A stretch of 32,732 nucleotides of DNA. Origin: M3007 sp032115775. GTDB lineage: Bacteria; Bacteroidota; Bacteroidia; Chitinophagales; Saprospiraceae. Of the stretch, positions 22,343-30,213 are shown in pieces. The stretch is from the NCBI GenBank assembly GCA_032115775.1, contig JAUMBL010000120.1, positions 1 to 32,732 of the forward strand, written 5' to 3'. The notes under the pieces are model-generated. The model was not told the origin of the DNA, did not search any database, and saw nothing but the letters and a program-made list of their open reading frames with translations. Numbering within the stretch: the stretch's first letter is position 1; each line of letters starts with the position of its first letter. The position numbers and the translations under genes were made by a program.

Positions 22343-24547
22343 ATGATGCGTAGTCGAAGAGGCGTAGTTGTGATTGCCGGATTTCTTTTAATTTTAGCGA
22401 CACAGTGTACAGAATCGGATAAAAAAACCAAATCAGGGCACGACCGAATGATCGGCATGTTAGACAGCATTCGCCAGCATGCTGATCCGCTCCAGTACCT
22501 GCATTGCAATAAGGGGAAAGCAGCCATTTTTAAAGAAAAAATGCAATCTGCCGGCGGACAGGAACTGCTGAAATATAAATTCAGCTACGCGTCGGAGCTG
22601 CTCAAGGCCGGACAAAATGAGGCCGCCATCCTGCAATTTTCAGAGTTTATCTCGATTGTCGGCGATCAAATGACGGAGCAAAACAAAATTCTGTATGAAT
22701 TGCTGGCATTGTCTTACATGCGGCTGGGCGAGCAAAATAACTGTATTGATACGCACAACCCGGAGTCCTGCATCCTGCCGATTTCCGGCAAAGGCGTTTA
22801 TACGATGACGGCGGGGCCGGAAAATGCCATTGTGATTTACAGGCGCATTTTAGATGCTTTCCCGGATGACTACCAGACGCGCTGGCTGTACAACCTCGCC
22901 TTTATGACCCTTGGTAAATGGCCGGACGCCGTGCCAAAACAGTACCTGTTGCCCGAGCATATTTTTATGAAACGCGGGAACATCCACTTCAAGGATGTGG
23001 CGATCCCCCTGGGGCTCGATGTAAAAGGTATTTCCGGCGGCGTTTGCCTGGAAGATTTCGACAACGACCACGATATTGACCTTTTCGTTACCGCTTACGG
23101 ATTGGGCGATCAGGCGCGCTTTTTCCGGAACAACGGTGACGGGACTTTCACAGAACGTACCCGGGAGGCCAATTTGACCGGTATTTTCAGCGGCCTGAAC
23201 ACCGTACACGCTGACTATAACAACGACGGATTTCGCGATATCCTCATCCTGCGCGGCGCCTGGCTGGTGGGCGGCAAGCACCCCAATTCTTTATTGCGCA
23301 ATAACGGCGACGGCACGTTTACCGACGTCACGATCGAAGCCGGATTGCTTTCTTTTCACCCTACCCAGGCTGCTGACTGGGCAGACTATGACGGCGACGG
23401 TTGGCTGGATCTCTTTATTGCCAATGAAACCTACAATCAAAATGACCCGCAATATTGTGAATTGTACCACAATAATGGCGACGGCACTTTTTCCAACGTG
23501 ACGATCGGCTGTAACTTAAATTACATAGGATTTTTCAAAGCCGTGGTCTGGGGAGATGTAAATAACGACCAGCGTCCCGACCTGTATGTAAGCAACCTGT
23601 TCGGCGACAATCTGCTGCTCATCAACCGCGGAGGCTCGTCCCCGGAAAATTGGCGATTTGAGGATATCGCGCCTAAAACTGGCACACGCTTTCCGGAAAC
23701 CAGCTTCCCGGCATTTTTCTTCGACTTTGATAATGACGGCCGACTGGATATTTTCTGCTCCAATTTTCCGCCGAATTACGAAGATCCCTCCATCGCGCCG
23801 CTTGTACAGGAATATCTCGGAAAGCGGCCTGCGGGCGACTGGATCCGCCTGTACCGGAACAATGGCGACGAAACGTTTACGGATGTGGCTGACAAGACCG
23901 GATTGAATACGATCACATACTCGATGGGCAATAATTTTGGAGATTTAGATAATGACGGTTGGCTGGATATTTTTCTTGGAACAGGCAAGCCGGATCTGCG
24001 CTCCCTCATCCCAAACCGCGTTTTTCACAATCAACAGGGGAAAAAATTTGAAGATATCTCTATCGGTAGTTTTAGCCACATTCAAAAAGGCCATGCCATT
24101 GCATTTGCCGATATGGATAACGATGGCGATCAGGACGTCTATGTTGTGGCGGGCGGCGCGGTAGAGGGCGATCTCGGGAATAATATTTTATACGAAAATC
24201 CGGGCAACCGCAATCACTGGATCACGTTGTTTTTGGAAGGAAAAACCTGTAACCGGGATGCCCTCGGCGCGCGCATCAAAATAACCGTACGTCAACCCAA
24301 GGGAAATCTTCGGGATATTTACACAACGGTAAACACCGGCGGAAGCTTCGGTTCCTCCAGTCTTCGACAAGAAATCGGGCTGGGGGATGCGACAGACATT
24401 GTGGCGATCGAAGTACAGTGGCCGAAACCGGGGCTGCCAAACGCTGTTTTCACGAAAGTGCCTATGAATGCCGCGTATAAAATTACAGAGGGTGAAACGG
24501 CTGTTGAACCGGTACCGATGAAGCAGGCATCGTTTTTAAAAATGTAA
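22343..24547 (+). CDS. CRTAC1-family lipoprotein (TPR, FG-GAP/VCBS repeats, ASPIC/UnbV)
   Basis: The 734-residue protein starts with a basic and hydrophobic leader ending LILATQC, an atypical lipobox with Cys22. Residues about 60-190 look like TPR helices (ELLKAGQNEAAILQFSEF, AIVIYRRILDAFPDDYQ). From about 215 to 610 there are seven calcium-type DxDxDG loops, such as DFDNDHDIDLF, DYDGDGWLDLF, DLDNDGWLDIF and DMDNDGDQDVY, separated by FRNNGDGTFT strands, which suggests an FG-GAP/VCBS beta-propeller. The last 100 residues match the ASPIC/UnbV domain (HWITLFLEGKTCNRDALGAR, then IEVQWP). The ATG at 22343 is chosen because it yields the lipoprotein leader. The protein is probably exposed on the cell surface; its ligand is unknown. 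Confidence 0.8.
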   Translation: MMRSRRGVVVIAGFLLILATQCTESDKKTKSGHDRMIGMLDSIRQHADPLQYLHCNKGKAAIFKEKMQSAGGQELLKYKFSYASELLKAGQNEAAILQFSEFISIVGDQMTEQNKILYELLALSYMRLGEQNNCIDTHNPESCILPISGKGVYTMTAGPENAIVIYRRILDAFPDDYQTRWLYNLAFMTLGKWPDAVPKQYLLPEHIFMKRGNIHFKDVAIPLGLDVKGISGGVCLEDFDNDHDIDLFVTAYGLGDQARFFRNNGDGTFTERTREANLTGIFSGLNTVHADYNNDGFRDILILRGAWLVGGKHPNSLLRNNGDGTFTDVTIEAGLLSFHPTQAADWADYDGDGWLDLFIANETYNQNDPQYCELYHNNGDGTFSNVTIGCNLNYIGFFKAVVWGDVNNDQRPDLYVSNLFGDNLLLINRGGSSPENWRFEDIAPKTGTRFPETSFPAFFFDFDNDGRLDIFCSNFPPNYEDPSIAPLVQEYLGKRPAGDWIRLYRNNGDETFTDVADKTGLNTITYSMGNNFGDLDNDGWLDIFLGTGKPDLRSLIPNRVFHNQQGKKFEDISIGSFSHIQKGHAIAFADMDNDGDQDVYVVAGGAVEGDLGNNILYENPGNRNHWITLFLEGKTCNRDALGARIKITVRQPKGNLRDIYTTVNTGGSFGSSSLRQEIGLGDATDIVAIEVQWPKPGLPNAVFTKVPMNAAYKITEGETAVEPVPMKQASFLKM

Positions 24548-24552
24548 GAAAA

Positions 24553-24716
24553 TGTAACTATTTAGCCGGCTCGCTGTCTGGCCCAAAAAGTCCCATTTTC
24601 CGCCATACTTCGCAACTTTTTTTGACCGTAGCGCTGCTACGGCCTGCAAAAAATCGCTTCGTCTGGCAAAAAATGGATCCTTTTTTGTCTCAGACGCGAC
24701 CGGCTAAGTAGTTACA
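24553..24716 (+). mobile_element. Element A1: 164-bp MITE-like long-hairpin element
   Basis: Terminal inverted repeats TGTAACTATTTAGCCGG (24553-24569) and CCGGCTAAGTAGTTACA (24700-24716) bracket a sequence that is an imperfect hairpin throughout. At its centre is a small stem, CCGTAGC/GCTACGG (24626-24642). Its reverse complement matches element A2 with three substitutions and one single-base length difference by eye. The element is flanked on both sides by AGAAAA (24547-24552 and 24717-24722), a candidate target-site duplication. It contains no gene, so a transposase would have to act in trans. It starts five bases after the CRTAC1 stop codon. Confidence 0.72.
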
Positions 24717-24823
24717 AGAAAATAATATTTGGTCGCCTGTTTTTTGATTTTTTCTAAAAAACAGGCGACCAAACAAAACATTTTTTGTTCAACGGATCTT
24801 TCACGGACTTATAATACGCCCTC
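24717..24823 (+). repeat. Element B3: family B hairpin, first hairpin lost
   Basis: The long stem is TTTGGTCGCCTGTTTTTT (24728-24745) with AAAAAACAGGCGACCAAA (24756-24773). The tail, ACATTTTTTGTTCAACGG and then CACGGACTTATAATACGCC, aligns with those of B1 and B2. The small GC hairpin that precedes the stem in the other two copies is absent, and A1 abuts the element instead. With A1 it fills the gap 24548-24844. Confidence 0.7.
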
Positions 24824-24844
24824 TTTCTCCGAAAGCGCCTTCCG

Positions 24845-26890
24845 TTATCGGATTTCAAACACCCGATTTTCGACCCCCACGCCGGTAATTTTCAGTCCGC
24901 GCCATGTTTTTGGCATCTTCGTTTTCCCTTGGATAATTCCTTGCGGCGCGATATCCAGTCCGCCGAAGCCCATCAAAGTCGCCTGCAGGAAGCCGCCGGC
25001 GCCGGTAGCGAAATAGGGATTGGTACCGCCGGCTGTTTCGGCCAACACGCCGAAAGGCGGCACTTCGTTGGGTTTGTAGCTGCGCACCCAGAGCTCGTAG
25101 GCGCGCGCGGGATCGCCGCTGCGGGAGGCCAGCAAAGAGAGGATGGCGTTGCCCATGGCCGGGCCGTCGGGCGCCATGCGCGGCTGGTAGTAGTCCAGGT
25201 CTTTTTTAATTTGAGCCGGGTCTGATACGATTTTGAGCGGATAGGCCAGCAGGTTTACGTCGGCCTGTTTGATCATCACGCCGTCGTAGGTGGCGTTTTC
25301 GCGGGTGACGCCGTCGGGGAATTTCAGTATAGGGATATTGGCAGCCACCTGCGCCCAGTCGGGGTCGGGCGTCAGGCCGAGTTCTTTGGCGGCTTCTGCG
25401 GCGTACCCGAGCGCCGTAACGGCCATACCGTTGGTAAAGGCATTGTTGTCTATATTTTCCTGCCATTCGTTGGCACCGATCACATTGTTGATATCGTAGC
25501 GGCCGGGGCCGTTGCGCTCCACGCGGGAGGCCCAGAAATCGGCCACGTCTTTGAGGATGGGCCAGCCGCGCTCGCGCAGCCAGACTTTATCCTTTGTCAC
25601 GAGGTAATACTGCCAGGCGGCCCAGCCCACGCAACCGGTGATGTGGTGCTGGAACGGGCCGGTGAGCGCCCACACGGGCGTTTCTTCCTGTCCGGTGGTG
25701 GTGCTTTCCCAGGGGAACATTGCGCCGCGGTAGCCGTGGGAAAAGGCATTCTGCCGGGCTTCATCGAGCAGTTGGTAGCGAAATTCCAGCAGCGAGCGCG
25801 CGATTTCCGGCTGCAACACCAGCAGCGGCGGGTACATCCACAGTTCCGTATCCCAAAACACGTGGCCGTTGTAGCCCAGTCCGCTCAGGCCCATCGGCGA
25901 CAGGCTCAGCGCCGTGCCTTCGCGGGCGAAGGAATACAGGTGGTACAGGGCGGAGCGGACGGCCCGCTGGTCTTCCACCGGCCCGTCAATCGCGATATCC
26001 GATTGCCAGAGCTTGTCCCACTCCAGCCGGTGGCGCTTCAGCAGTCTTTCCGTGCGTTCCAGCGCGGCGTAGATTGTCAGGCGTTCGGCTTCATTGTGGG
26101 CGTCGGGTACGTGCGCGCTGCTGATGACGGTACCCACCACGGCAAAGCGATAGGTTTCGCCTGCCTTGAGTTTTTTGGTAAATTTGAGCAGGTGCATATT
26201 GTAGTCCCAGTCTTCGTGGAGGAGTTCCGGTTCGCTGCCGTGCGGTTCTTCGAACACGAAACTGGTACTGGCGGCGACCGTGTATTTGCCGGTGGGACTT
26301 TTCCCCACAGACGTCAGCAGCGGAATCAGCACGTGCGGCCGGTCTATTTGGGCGTAATAATTGCGCACCTCCTGCAGGATATCCGGCGCTTCGATGACGG
26401 AGGCCGGCGTGACGGTCACGTCTTGTTTGGCCGTCATTTCCACGATGGTAAGCGCGCAATAGGGCAGGTGGCGCAGGGCCATGACGCGGTGGGTGACGTT
26501 TAATTTGTCGCCCACGTTGAAGCTGGTGCTCAGTTCTGCCTGCCGCATATCCAAGGTTTGTTGATAGTTGGCGATATCGCGCCGGCCGATCCGGCGGCCG
26601 TCCACGTCCAGGTTCATATTCACGAAGTTGAAACCTTTGAGGATATTGCTGACCCGTCCGCGCTGGTAATTGTCGTAGGCGCCGTTGAGCACCACGTCTT
26701 TCACCTTCATCGGTTCCGGACTGCTCACCAGGCCCACCATGCCGTTTGCGACGGTGACGCCGTAGTAGTTAGACGGGTCAATTTTATCCGCGACGATATG
26801 CCAGGGCGACTGTTGCAGCAGGCTTCCTTGCGCAGGCGCTTGGGTCAGGGCGAAAAGAAACGCGATAAAGAGGCTATGTAATCGGATCAT
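24845..26890 (-). CDS. Secreted glycoside hydrolase family 65-type enzyme
   Basis: The 681-residue protein has a signal peptide (MIRLHSLFIAFLFALTQAPAQ). An N-terminal beta-sandwich precedes an (alpha/alpha)6 barrel with GH65 motifs: GHVFWDTELWMYPPLLVL, YRGAMFPWESTTTGQEETP, and NEWQENIDNNAFTN, in which the Glu is the presumed general acid. GH65 members include trehalose, maltose and kojibiose phosphorylases, acid trehalase and the PGGHG glucosidase. The export signal and the ANEWQEN variant of the DEYHE motif point to a hydrolase such as acid trehalase or PGGHG, not a cytoplasmic phosphorylase (inference). The ATG at 26890 is preferred over the longer frame to 27055, because only the inner start gives a signal peptide. 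The region 26891-27086 shows no gene. Confidence 0.78.
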   Translation of the reverse strand: MIRLHSLFIAFLFALTQAPAQGSLLQQSPWHIVADKIDPSNYYGVTVANGMVGLVSSPEPMKVKDVVLNGAYDNYQRGRVSNILKGFNFVNMNLDVDGRRIGRRDIANYQQTLDMRQAELSTSFNVGDKLNVTHRVMALRHLPYCALTIVEMTAKQDVTVTPASVIEAPDILQEVRNYYAQIDRPHVLIPLLTSVGKSPTGKYTVAASTSFVFEEPHGSEPELLHEDWDYNMHLLKFTKKLKAGETYRFAVVGTVISSAHVPDAHNEAERLTIYAALERTERLLKRHRLEWDKLWQSDIAIDGPVEDQRAVRSALYHLYSFAREGTALSLSPMGLSGLGYNGHVFWDTELWMYPPLLVLQPEIARSLLEFRYQLLDEARQNAFSHGYRGAMFPWESTTTGQEETPVWALTGPFQHHITGCVGWAAWQYYLVTKDKVWLRERGWPILKDVADFWASRVERNGPGRYDINNVIGANEWQENIDNNAFTNGMAVTALGYAAEAAKELGLTPDPDWAQVAANIPILKFPDGVTRENATYDGVMIKQADVNLLAYPLKIVSDPAQIKKDLDYYQPRMAPDGPAMGNAILSLLASRSGDPARAYELWVRSYKPNEVPPFGVLAETAGGTNPYFATGAGGFLQATLMGFGGLDIAPQGIIQGKTKMPKTWRGLKITGVGVENRVFEIR

Positions 26891-27086
26891 AAGACAAGAA
26901 ATTGAGCCGGAAAAATACGAAAAATCCGGTATTGATCGGGCATTAATAGATCTGCGCGCTTGATTCAGCCGCAGATCAGCCAAGAGACAAGCCGGTTCAA
27001 AATTCCGTGTCCAGTAAAATATACGCTTAGATGTAATTAAATGATTTTGAGACAATTATTCTCCGTGCCCGAGGCGGCTTTTCGGT

Positions 27087-28637
27087 TCATATAACCGCCA
27101 CTTCCGCTGCCGTCCAGCCCTCGATATTCTTCGTCTTGCTCGAAAAATTCACCCCCACGCCCACCACCGGCTTGCCCAGCGCCCAGGCGGCGCGGTAGTA
27201 TTTCTTTTGTCTGATCTGTTCTAGCGCTGCTTCGGGTGACTGGTCGAGTTTGTATTCCAGGATATAGACGCGGGTGGGCGTTTCCACCATGCTATCCACC
27301 CGGCCGTCGGAGGTGCATGCCTCGCTGTGGATGCGGATGCCCATATAGGTAAAGAGCAGGTGGATGGCGGCGTGGAAGAATTTTTCAGGATGCTTTTCGT
27401 ACAGATGATACGGGATATCGGCAAATACCGACTGCAGAATACGGAACACCTGCTCCAGGTCATCGGCGATAAAGGCGTTTCGCAGACGGATCACCAGCGC
27501 TGCTGAGCGCTCCACATACACGCCCGTGAAGCCCTCGATCAGGTGCTCCAGCATGGAATCGCGCACCTCCTTGTTGGGGTAGTCCAGGTGGATCAGTCCG
27601 TCGGCATCGCGGTACTGAATCGTCAGGTAGCCGGTCTGGAACAGAATAGCCTCAATTTTGAGGCGATCCAGTTCAAATGTATCAAAACCGCCCGGATTGA
27701 CAGGCGGGAAACGCAATTCGTAAATGCCCTCTTTTTTCAACAGATTGATCAGGAACGTGGGCGTGCCGGTAGCGAACCAGAAATTCTCGAATTTTTTCAG
27801 GCTGAAAAAATTATTAAGCGACACCGGGTTATACACTGATTCTGCATTTTCCTCAAACCGGTACCCATTGTACCAAGTCTTCATTTCATCCAGCAGCGCC
27901 GCGCGCGACAGGCTCATGGCCGCGGCCGTCGCTTCGATTTCTTCGCTGAAATAATGCTCCAGTTCCGCCTGCGTGTAACCCAGCATGGTAGCGTATTCCG
28001 GGTGCATGGTGAGGTCGGTGAGGTTGTTCAGTCCGGAAAAAATGCCCGTTTTGCTGAATTTGCTCACGCCGGTGAGGAAGACGAACTCCAGCATCGAGTC
28101 GCTGTCTTTCAGCACCGTGTATAGTTCCCGCAATATTTCCCGGTTTTCTTTGGCTTTCTCCAGATCGGTTCCGAGATAATGGATGATGGGCGCATCGTAT
28201 TCGTCCACCAGCACCACGACCTTCCCATTGGCGGACATTTGGGCGATCAATTCCCGAAACTGGGCGCCCACGCCCTGCGTCTGTAGAGCCAGACCCTGTT
28301 GGGCGGCTATCTGCCGAAACTCTTGCTCAATGGCCGCGCGAAGCCCCAGACTCTGATACGAGATGGCGGTGAAAGAAATGCGCAGCACCGGATTTTTCCG
28401 GTTCCAGTCCCACTTGTCCTCGATCCAAAGACCCGCAAACAATTCGCGGCTACCGCTGTACAGTTCGTACAGGGTCGCAATCGTGATGGATTTTCCGAAG
28501 CGGCGCGGACGAGAGAGGAAATAAGCGCCCGGATTAGAAGCCATTTTGTACAGGTAAGCGGTTTTGTCCACGTACAAAAAGCCGTTCTCTATAATTTTTC
28601 GAAAATCCTGTAATCCGAGCGGTAATTTTTTTGGCAT
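27087..28637 (-). CDS. AAA-ATPase-like / PD-(D/E)XK nuclease family protein
   Basis: A 516-residue protein of the PF09820 plus PF08011 type. The N-terminal AAA-like domain has the P-loop RPRRFGKS (43-50), a Walker B-type strand VVLVDEYDAP (141-150), and FVFLTGVSKFSKTGIFSGLNN as a sensor-like segment. The C-terminal part has the PD-(D/E)XK core GRVDSMVE, then YILEYKL, followed by AWALGKPVVGVGVNF. These proteins are abundant and often multi-copy in Bacteroidota; their biological role is not established. All key residues are present and length is normal. A -7 box TATCTTTG lies on the minus strand at 28657-28664. Confidence 0.85.
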   Translation of the reverse strand: MPKKLPLGLQDFRKIIENGFLYVDKTAYLYKMASNPGAYFLSRPRRFGKSITIATLYELYSGSRELFAGLWIEDKWDWNRKNPVLRISFTAISYQSLGLRAAIEQEFRQIAAQQGLALQTQGVGAQFRELIAQMSANGKVVVLVDEYDAPIIHYLGTDLEKAKENREILRELYTVLKDSDSMLEFVFLTGVSKFSKTGIFSGLNNLTDLTMHPEYATMLGYTQAELEHYFSEEIEATAAAMSLSRAALLDEMKTWYNGYRFEENAESVYNPVSLNNFFSLKKFENFWFATGTPTFLINLLKKEGIYELRFPPVNPGGFDTFELDRLKIEAILFQTGYLTIQYRDADGLIHLDYPNKEVRDSMLEHLIEGFTGVYVERSAALVIRLRNAFIADDLEQVFRILQSVFADIPYHLYEKHPEKFFHAAIHLLFTYMGIRIHSEACTSDGRVDSMVETPTRVYILEYKLDQSPEAALEQIRQKKYYRAAWALGKPVVGVGVNFSSKTKNIEGWTAAEVAVI

Positions 28638-28656
28638 GCGCGATGCGTTGAGGCGA

Positions 28657-28664
28657 CAAAGATA
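28657..28664 (-). promoter_or_regulatory. Bacteroidetes-type -7 box for the AAA/PDDEXK gene
   Basis: The minus strand reads TATCTTTG, an exact TAnnTTTG, 20 bases before the start codon. That gives a short leader. Confidence 0.45.
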
Positions 28665-28809
28665 CCGAAAATATGCGAATAGCGGCGGTAAAATCCCGGA
28701 TATGCGCGGAGGTCAAGATGTCGTGAAGAGATCGCTGCAGGGTCGTACGGCACAACACGGATCAAAAGATATTAAATTTATATTAAATTTTGAATTAGGG
28801 GGGGTAAAC

Positions 28810-28840
28810 ATTGCATTATTTTAATATTTTTTTATTTTTG
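28810..28840 (+). promoter_or_regulatory. Bacteroidetes-type promoter reading into the accessory patch
   Basis: ATTG (28810-28813), a 19-base spacer, then TATTTTTG (28833-28840) match the -33 TTTG and -7 TAnnTTTG elements with one mismatch. It lies in an AT-rich stretch. Transcription would start near 28847 and run through the 28906-28948 hairpin into the degraded gene. Confidence 0.55.
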
Positions 28841-28905
28841 CACATACTTTATGGTCAATGGTTCGTGAAGAATTTCGGGCTTTCGGAGGTGGTTAATAAA
28901 TAAAA

Positions 28906-28948
28906 AGCGTGTACGTTTCGGTTGCGAACACCTAAACACGTACACGCT
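28906..28948 (+). promoter_or_regulatory. Leader hairpin ending at a start codon
   Basis: AGCGTGTACGT (28906-28916) pairs perfectly with ACGTACACGCT (28938-28948), with a nested TTCG-GTTG-CGAA stem in between. The 3' arm ends at the base before ATG 28949, so in RNA the hairpin would sit directly against that start codon. The gene after it appears broken. It could equally be an inverted-repeat protein site. Confidence 0.4.
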
Positions 28949-29264
28949 ATGACAGGAACTCGAGATTCCCTGGGTGCAATGATAGGCGATTTGGCGGAAC
29001 ATCAGCTATCCGTCGTCGAATGTGGCAGCGCGCCAGGCTGCTATCGTTCACTTTGGCGGTTTTTTCGCAGCAGACAGCTACTTCGGCGTTTCCTCTTTTG
29101 TCAAACCGGTGGTACACTTTTAGCGATTAGTGACAGGCAGCGGCACCGTTGACCTTGAATGGGAAAGTGGTCACATTGAATGTGACGTGTCAACACAAAG
29201 ACTTGGATGGGGTGCTGGATGGGACGGAACCGGCAATGACCCATACGTTGGACTGGAATTCTAA
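28949..29264 (+). pseudogene. Possible decayed gene (frameshift plus in-frame stop)
   Basis: From ATG 28949 the frame reads MTGTRDSLGAMIGDLAEHQ and continues to a stop at 29150, but its later residues look unlike a protein. The next frame (+1) is open from 28986 and looks more natural: NVAARQAAIVHFGGFFAAD, SYFGVSSFVKPVV, then a TAG at 29121, then RLVTGSGTVDLEWESGH and DGTGNDPYVGLEF to TAA at 29262. A promoter, a leader hairpin and a terminator-like hairpin (29277-29309) bracket it, as expected for a former gene. I do not recognise the family. The stop falls inside the 21-bp repeat at 29115. A programmed event instead of decay is possible but not supported. Confidence 0.3.
29115..29135 (+). 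repeat. 21-bp repeat, copy 1
   Basis: CACTTTTAGCGATTAGTGAC plus A matches copy 3 at 29915-29935 at 19 of 21 positions in the same orientation. A third copy lies inverted at 29885-29905. Confidence 0.5.
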
Positions 29265-29276
29265 ATGTAACTTCAC

Positions 29277-29309
29277 ATTCGCAGGGAGTACAACTTGCTC
29301 CCTGCGAAT
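29277..29309 (+). terminator. Terminator-like hairpin
   Basis: ATTCGCAGGGAG and CTCCCTGCGAAT pair perfectly over 12 bases with a nine-base loop, followed by AATTTTTG. It lies 13 bases after the stop of the presumed decayed gene. Confidence 0.6.
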
Positions 29310-29336
29310 AATTTTTGAATTGCAAATTGAATAATT

Positions 29337-29519
29337 ATGAGATACATTCATTTCATGTCGGTTACCGTTTTGCTCTGCCTGGGATTTTCCTGTAAAGCCC
29401 CAGTTAAATCCTTGGTAAGCACTCATGAGGATTTTTCGGAATATTATTACCGGATTAGTCATTTGCCAATAGATTCAATGGTTTGGAGCGCAAACAATAT
29501 CCTTGCCCCTAAGTATTGA
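29337..29519 (+). pseudogene. Small lipoprotein gene truncated by an IS end
   Basis: The frame encodes 60 residues with a lipoprotein leader, MRYIHFMSVTVLLCLGFSC, with the lipobox GFSC and Cys at residue 19. The mature part, STHEDFSEYYYRISHLPID, looks like ordinary protein. The stop codon is the TGA that opens the terminal repeat of the IS3-family fragment at 29517, so the gene was probably longer and lost its 3' part by insertion. The remainder is not visible after the IS fragment, which suggests a later deletion. I do not recognise the family. The start follows the terminator-like hairpin by 27 bases, and no consensus promoter is seen. Confidence 0.5.
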
Positions 29520-29880
29520 GCCTCCCCCCAAAAATTGGACAGATAATTAAGCGGTAAAGATGGGTATTTTTACACCATTAAAAAACGCATAATTTATGAA
29601 GAAAGGCAGACGGAATTTTCCAGCAAAATTCAAGGCCAAAGTGGCCATTGAGGCTGTCGAATGCGGTAAGACGCTATCTGAATTATCCACTAAGCACGAG
29701 GTTCATGCAGCGATGATTTCGGCATGGAAGAAAACGCTGACGGATCGTGCGGAAGAACTTTTTGAGACGCAGCGCGGCCGCCCGGGTCAGTCAGATGAGG
29801 AGTTGACGGCTCGACTGTACCAGCAGATCGGGGAGTTGCAAACCGAGTTGTCGTGGCTAAAAAAAAGTCGGGGACGTGAG
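29517..29880 (+). mobile_element. IS3-family insertion sequence, left-end fragment
   Basis: The left terminal repeat begins TGAGCCTCCCCCCAAAAATT (29517) and continues GGACAG to 29542, the usual IS3-family end. An orfA-type gene follows. No orfB, with its DDE catalytic domain, and no right-hand terminal repeat are found before the next element, so the IS is cut off at about 29870-29880 and cannot move by itself. Confidence 0.75.
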
Positions 29881-29940
29881 TCAGTGTCACCAATCACCAA
29901 AAGTGGCTCTTCGTCACTTTTGGTGATTAGTGACAAATAA
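29596..29940 (+). pseudogene. IS3-family transposase OrfA, lost its native end
   Basis: The 114-residue frame begins MKKGRRNFPAKFKAKVAIEA and continues with a helix-turn-helix (LSELSTKHEVHAAMISAWKK) and a leucine-zipper-like helix, LYQQIGELQTELSWLKKS, the standard OrfA layout of IS3 elements. OrfA supplies DNA binding and is joined to OrfB by frameshifting to make the active transposase. After LKKSRG the sequence (ESVSPITKSGSSSLLVISDK) is the translation of the 29885-29935 hairpin and not OrfA sequence. The end is therefore foreign and the catalytic partner is missing. Confidence 0.75.
29885..29935 (+). repeat. Long hairpin made of two inverted copies of the 21-bp repeat
   Basis: TGTCACCAATCACCAAAAGT plus G (29885-29905) pairs with CACTTTTGGTGATTAGTGAC plus A (29915-29935), 20 of 21 bases, around the nine-base loop GCTCTTCGT. 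It lies exactly where the IS3 fragment ends. Two ends of a small element joined head to head, or a single-strand-recognised site, would give this structure. Confidence 0.6.
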
Positions 29941-30011
29941 ACGCCTAAAATGTAAAAAACAAACATTTAACAATAATTTAATAAACTTACCATGAACAAA
30001 ATATGTTTATT

Positions 30012-30174
30012 TGTAACTACTTAGCCGGTCGCGTCTGAGACAAAAAAGGATCCGTTTTTTGCCAGACGAAGCGATTTTTTGCAGGCCGTAGCAGCGCTAC
30101 GGTCAAAAAAATTGCGAAGTATGGCGGAAAATGGGACTTTTTGGGTCAGACAGCGAGCCGGCTAAGTAGTTACA
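30012..30174 (-). mobile_element. Element A2: MITE-like element, inverted relative to A1
   Basis: Terminal inverted repeats TGTAACTACTTAGCCGG (30012-30028) and CCGGCTAAGTAGTTACA (30158-30174) are perfect, and the symmetry extends outward to ATTTG and CAAAT. The whole sequence is the reverse complement of A1 with three substitutions and one base length change. It lies 39 bases upstream of the giant repeat gene at 30214. It also overlaps the end of a ten-codon frame that starts at ATG 29992 (MNKICLFVTT) and stops inside the element. No clear target duplication is seen here. Confidence 0.72.
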
Positions 30175-30213
30175 AATTTACCTAACGTTAACGTCTGCCA
30201 ACTGAAGCGTCCC

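Noticed and set aside
26891..27055. N-terminal extension of the GH65 gene
   Set aside because: The extra residues do not look like protein and would bury the signal peptide; the ATG at 26890 fits better.
28906..29135. CRISPR array or diversity-generating retroelement
   Set aside because: No regularly spaced direct repeats, no reverse transcriptase and no template/variable repeat pair were found; the repeats present are inverted or irregular.
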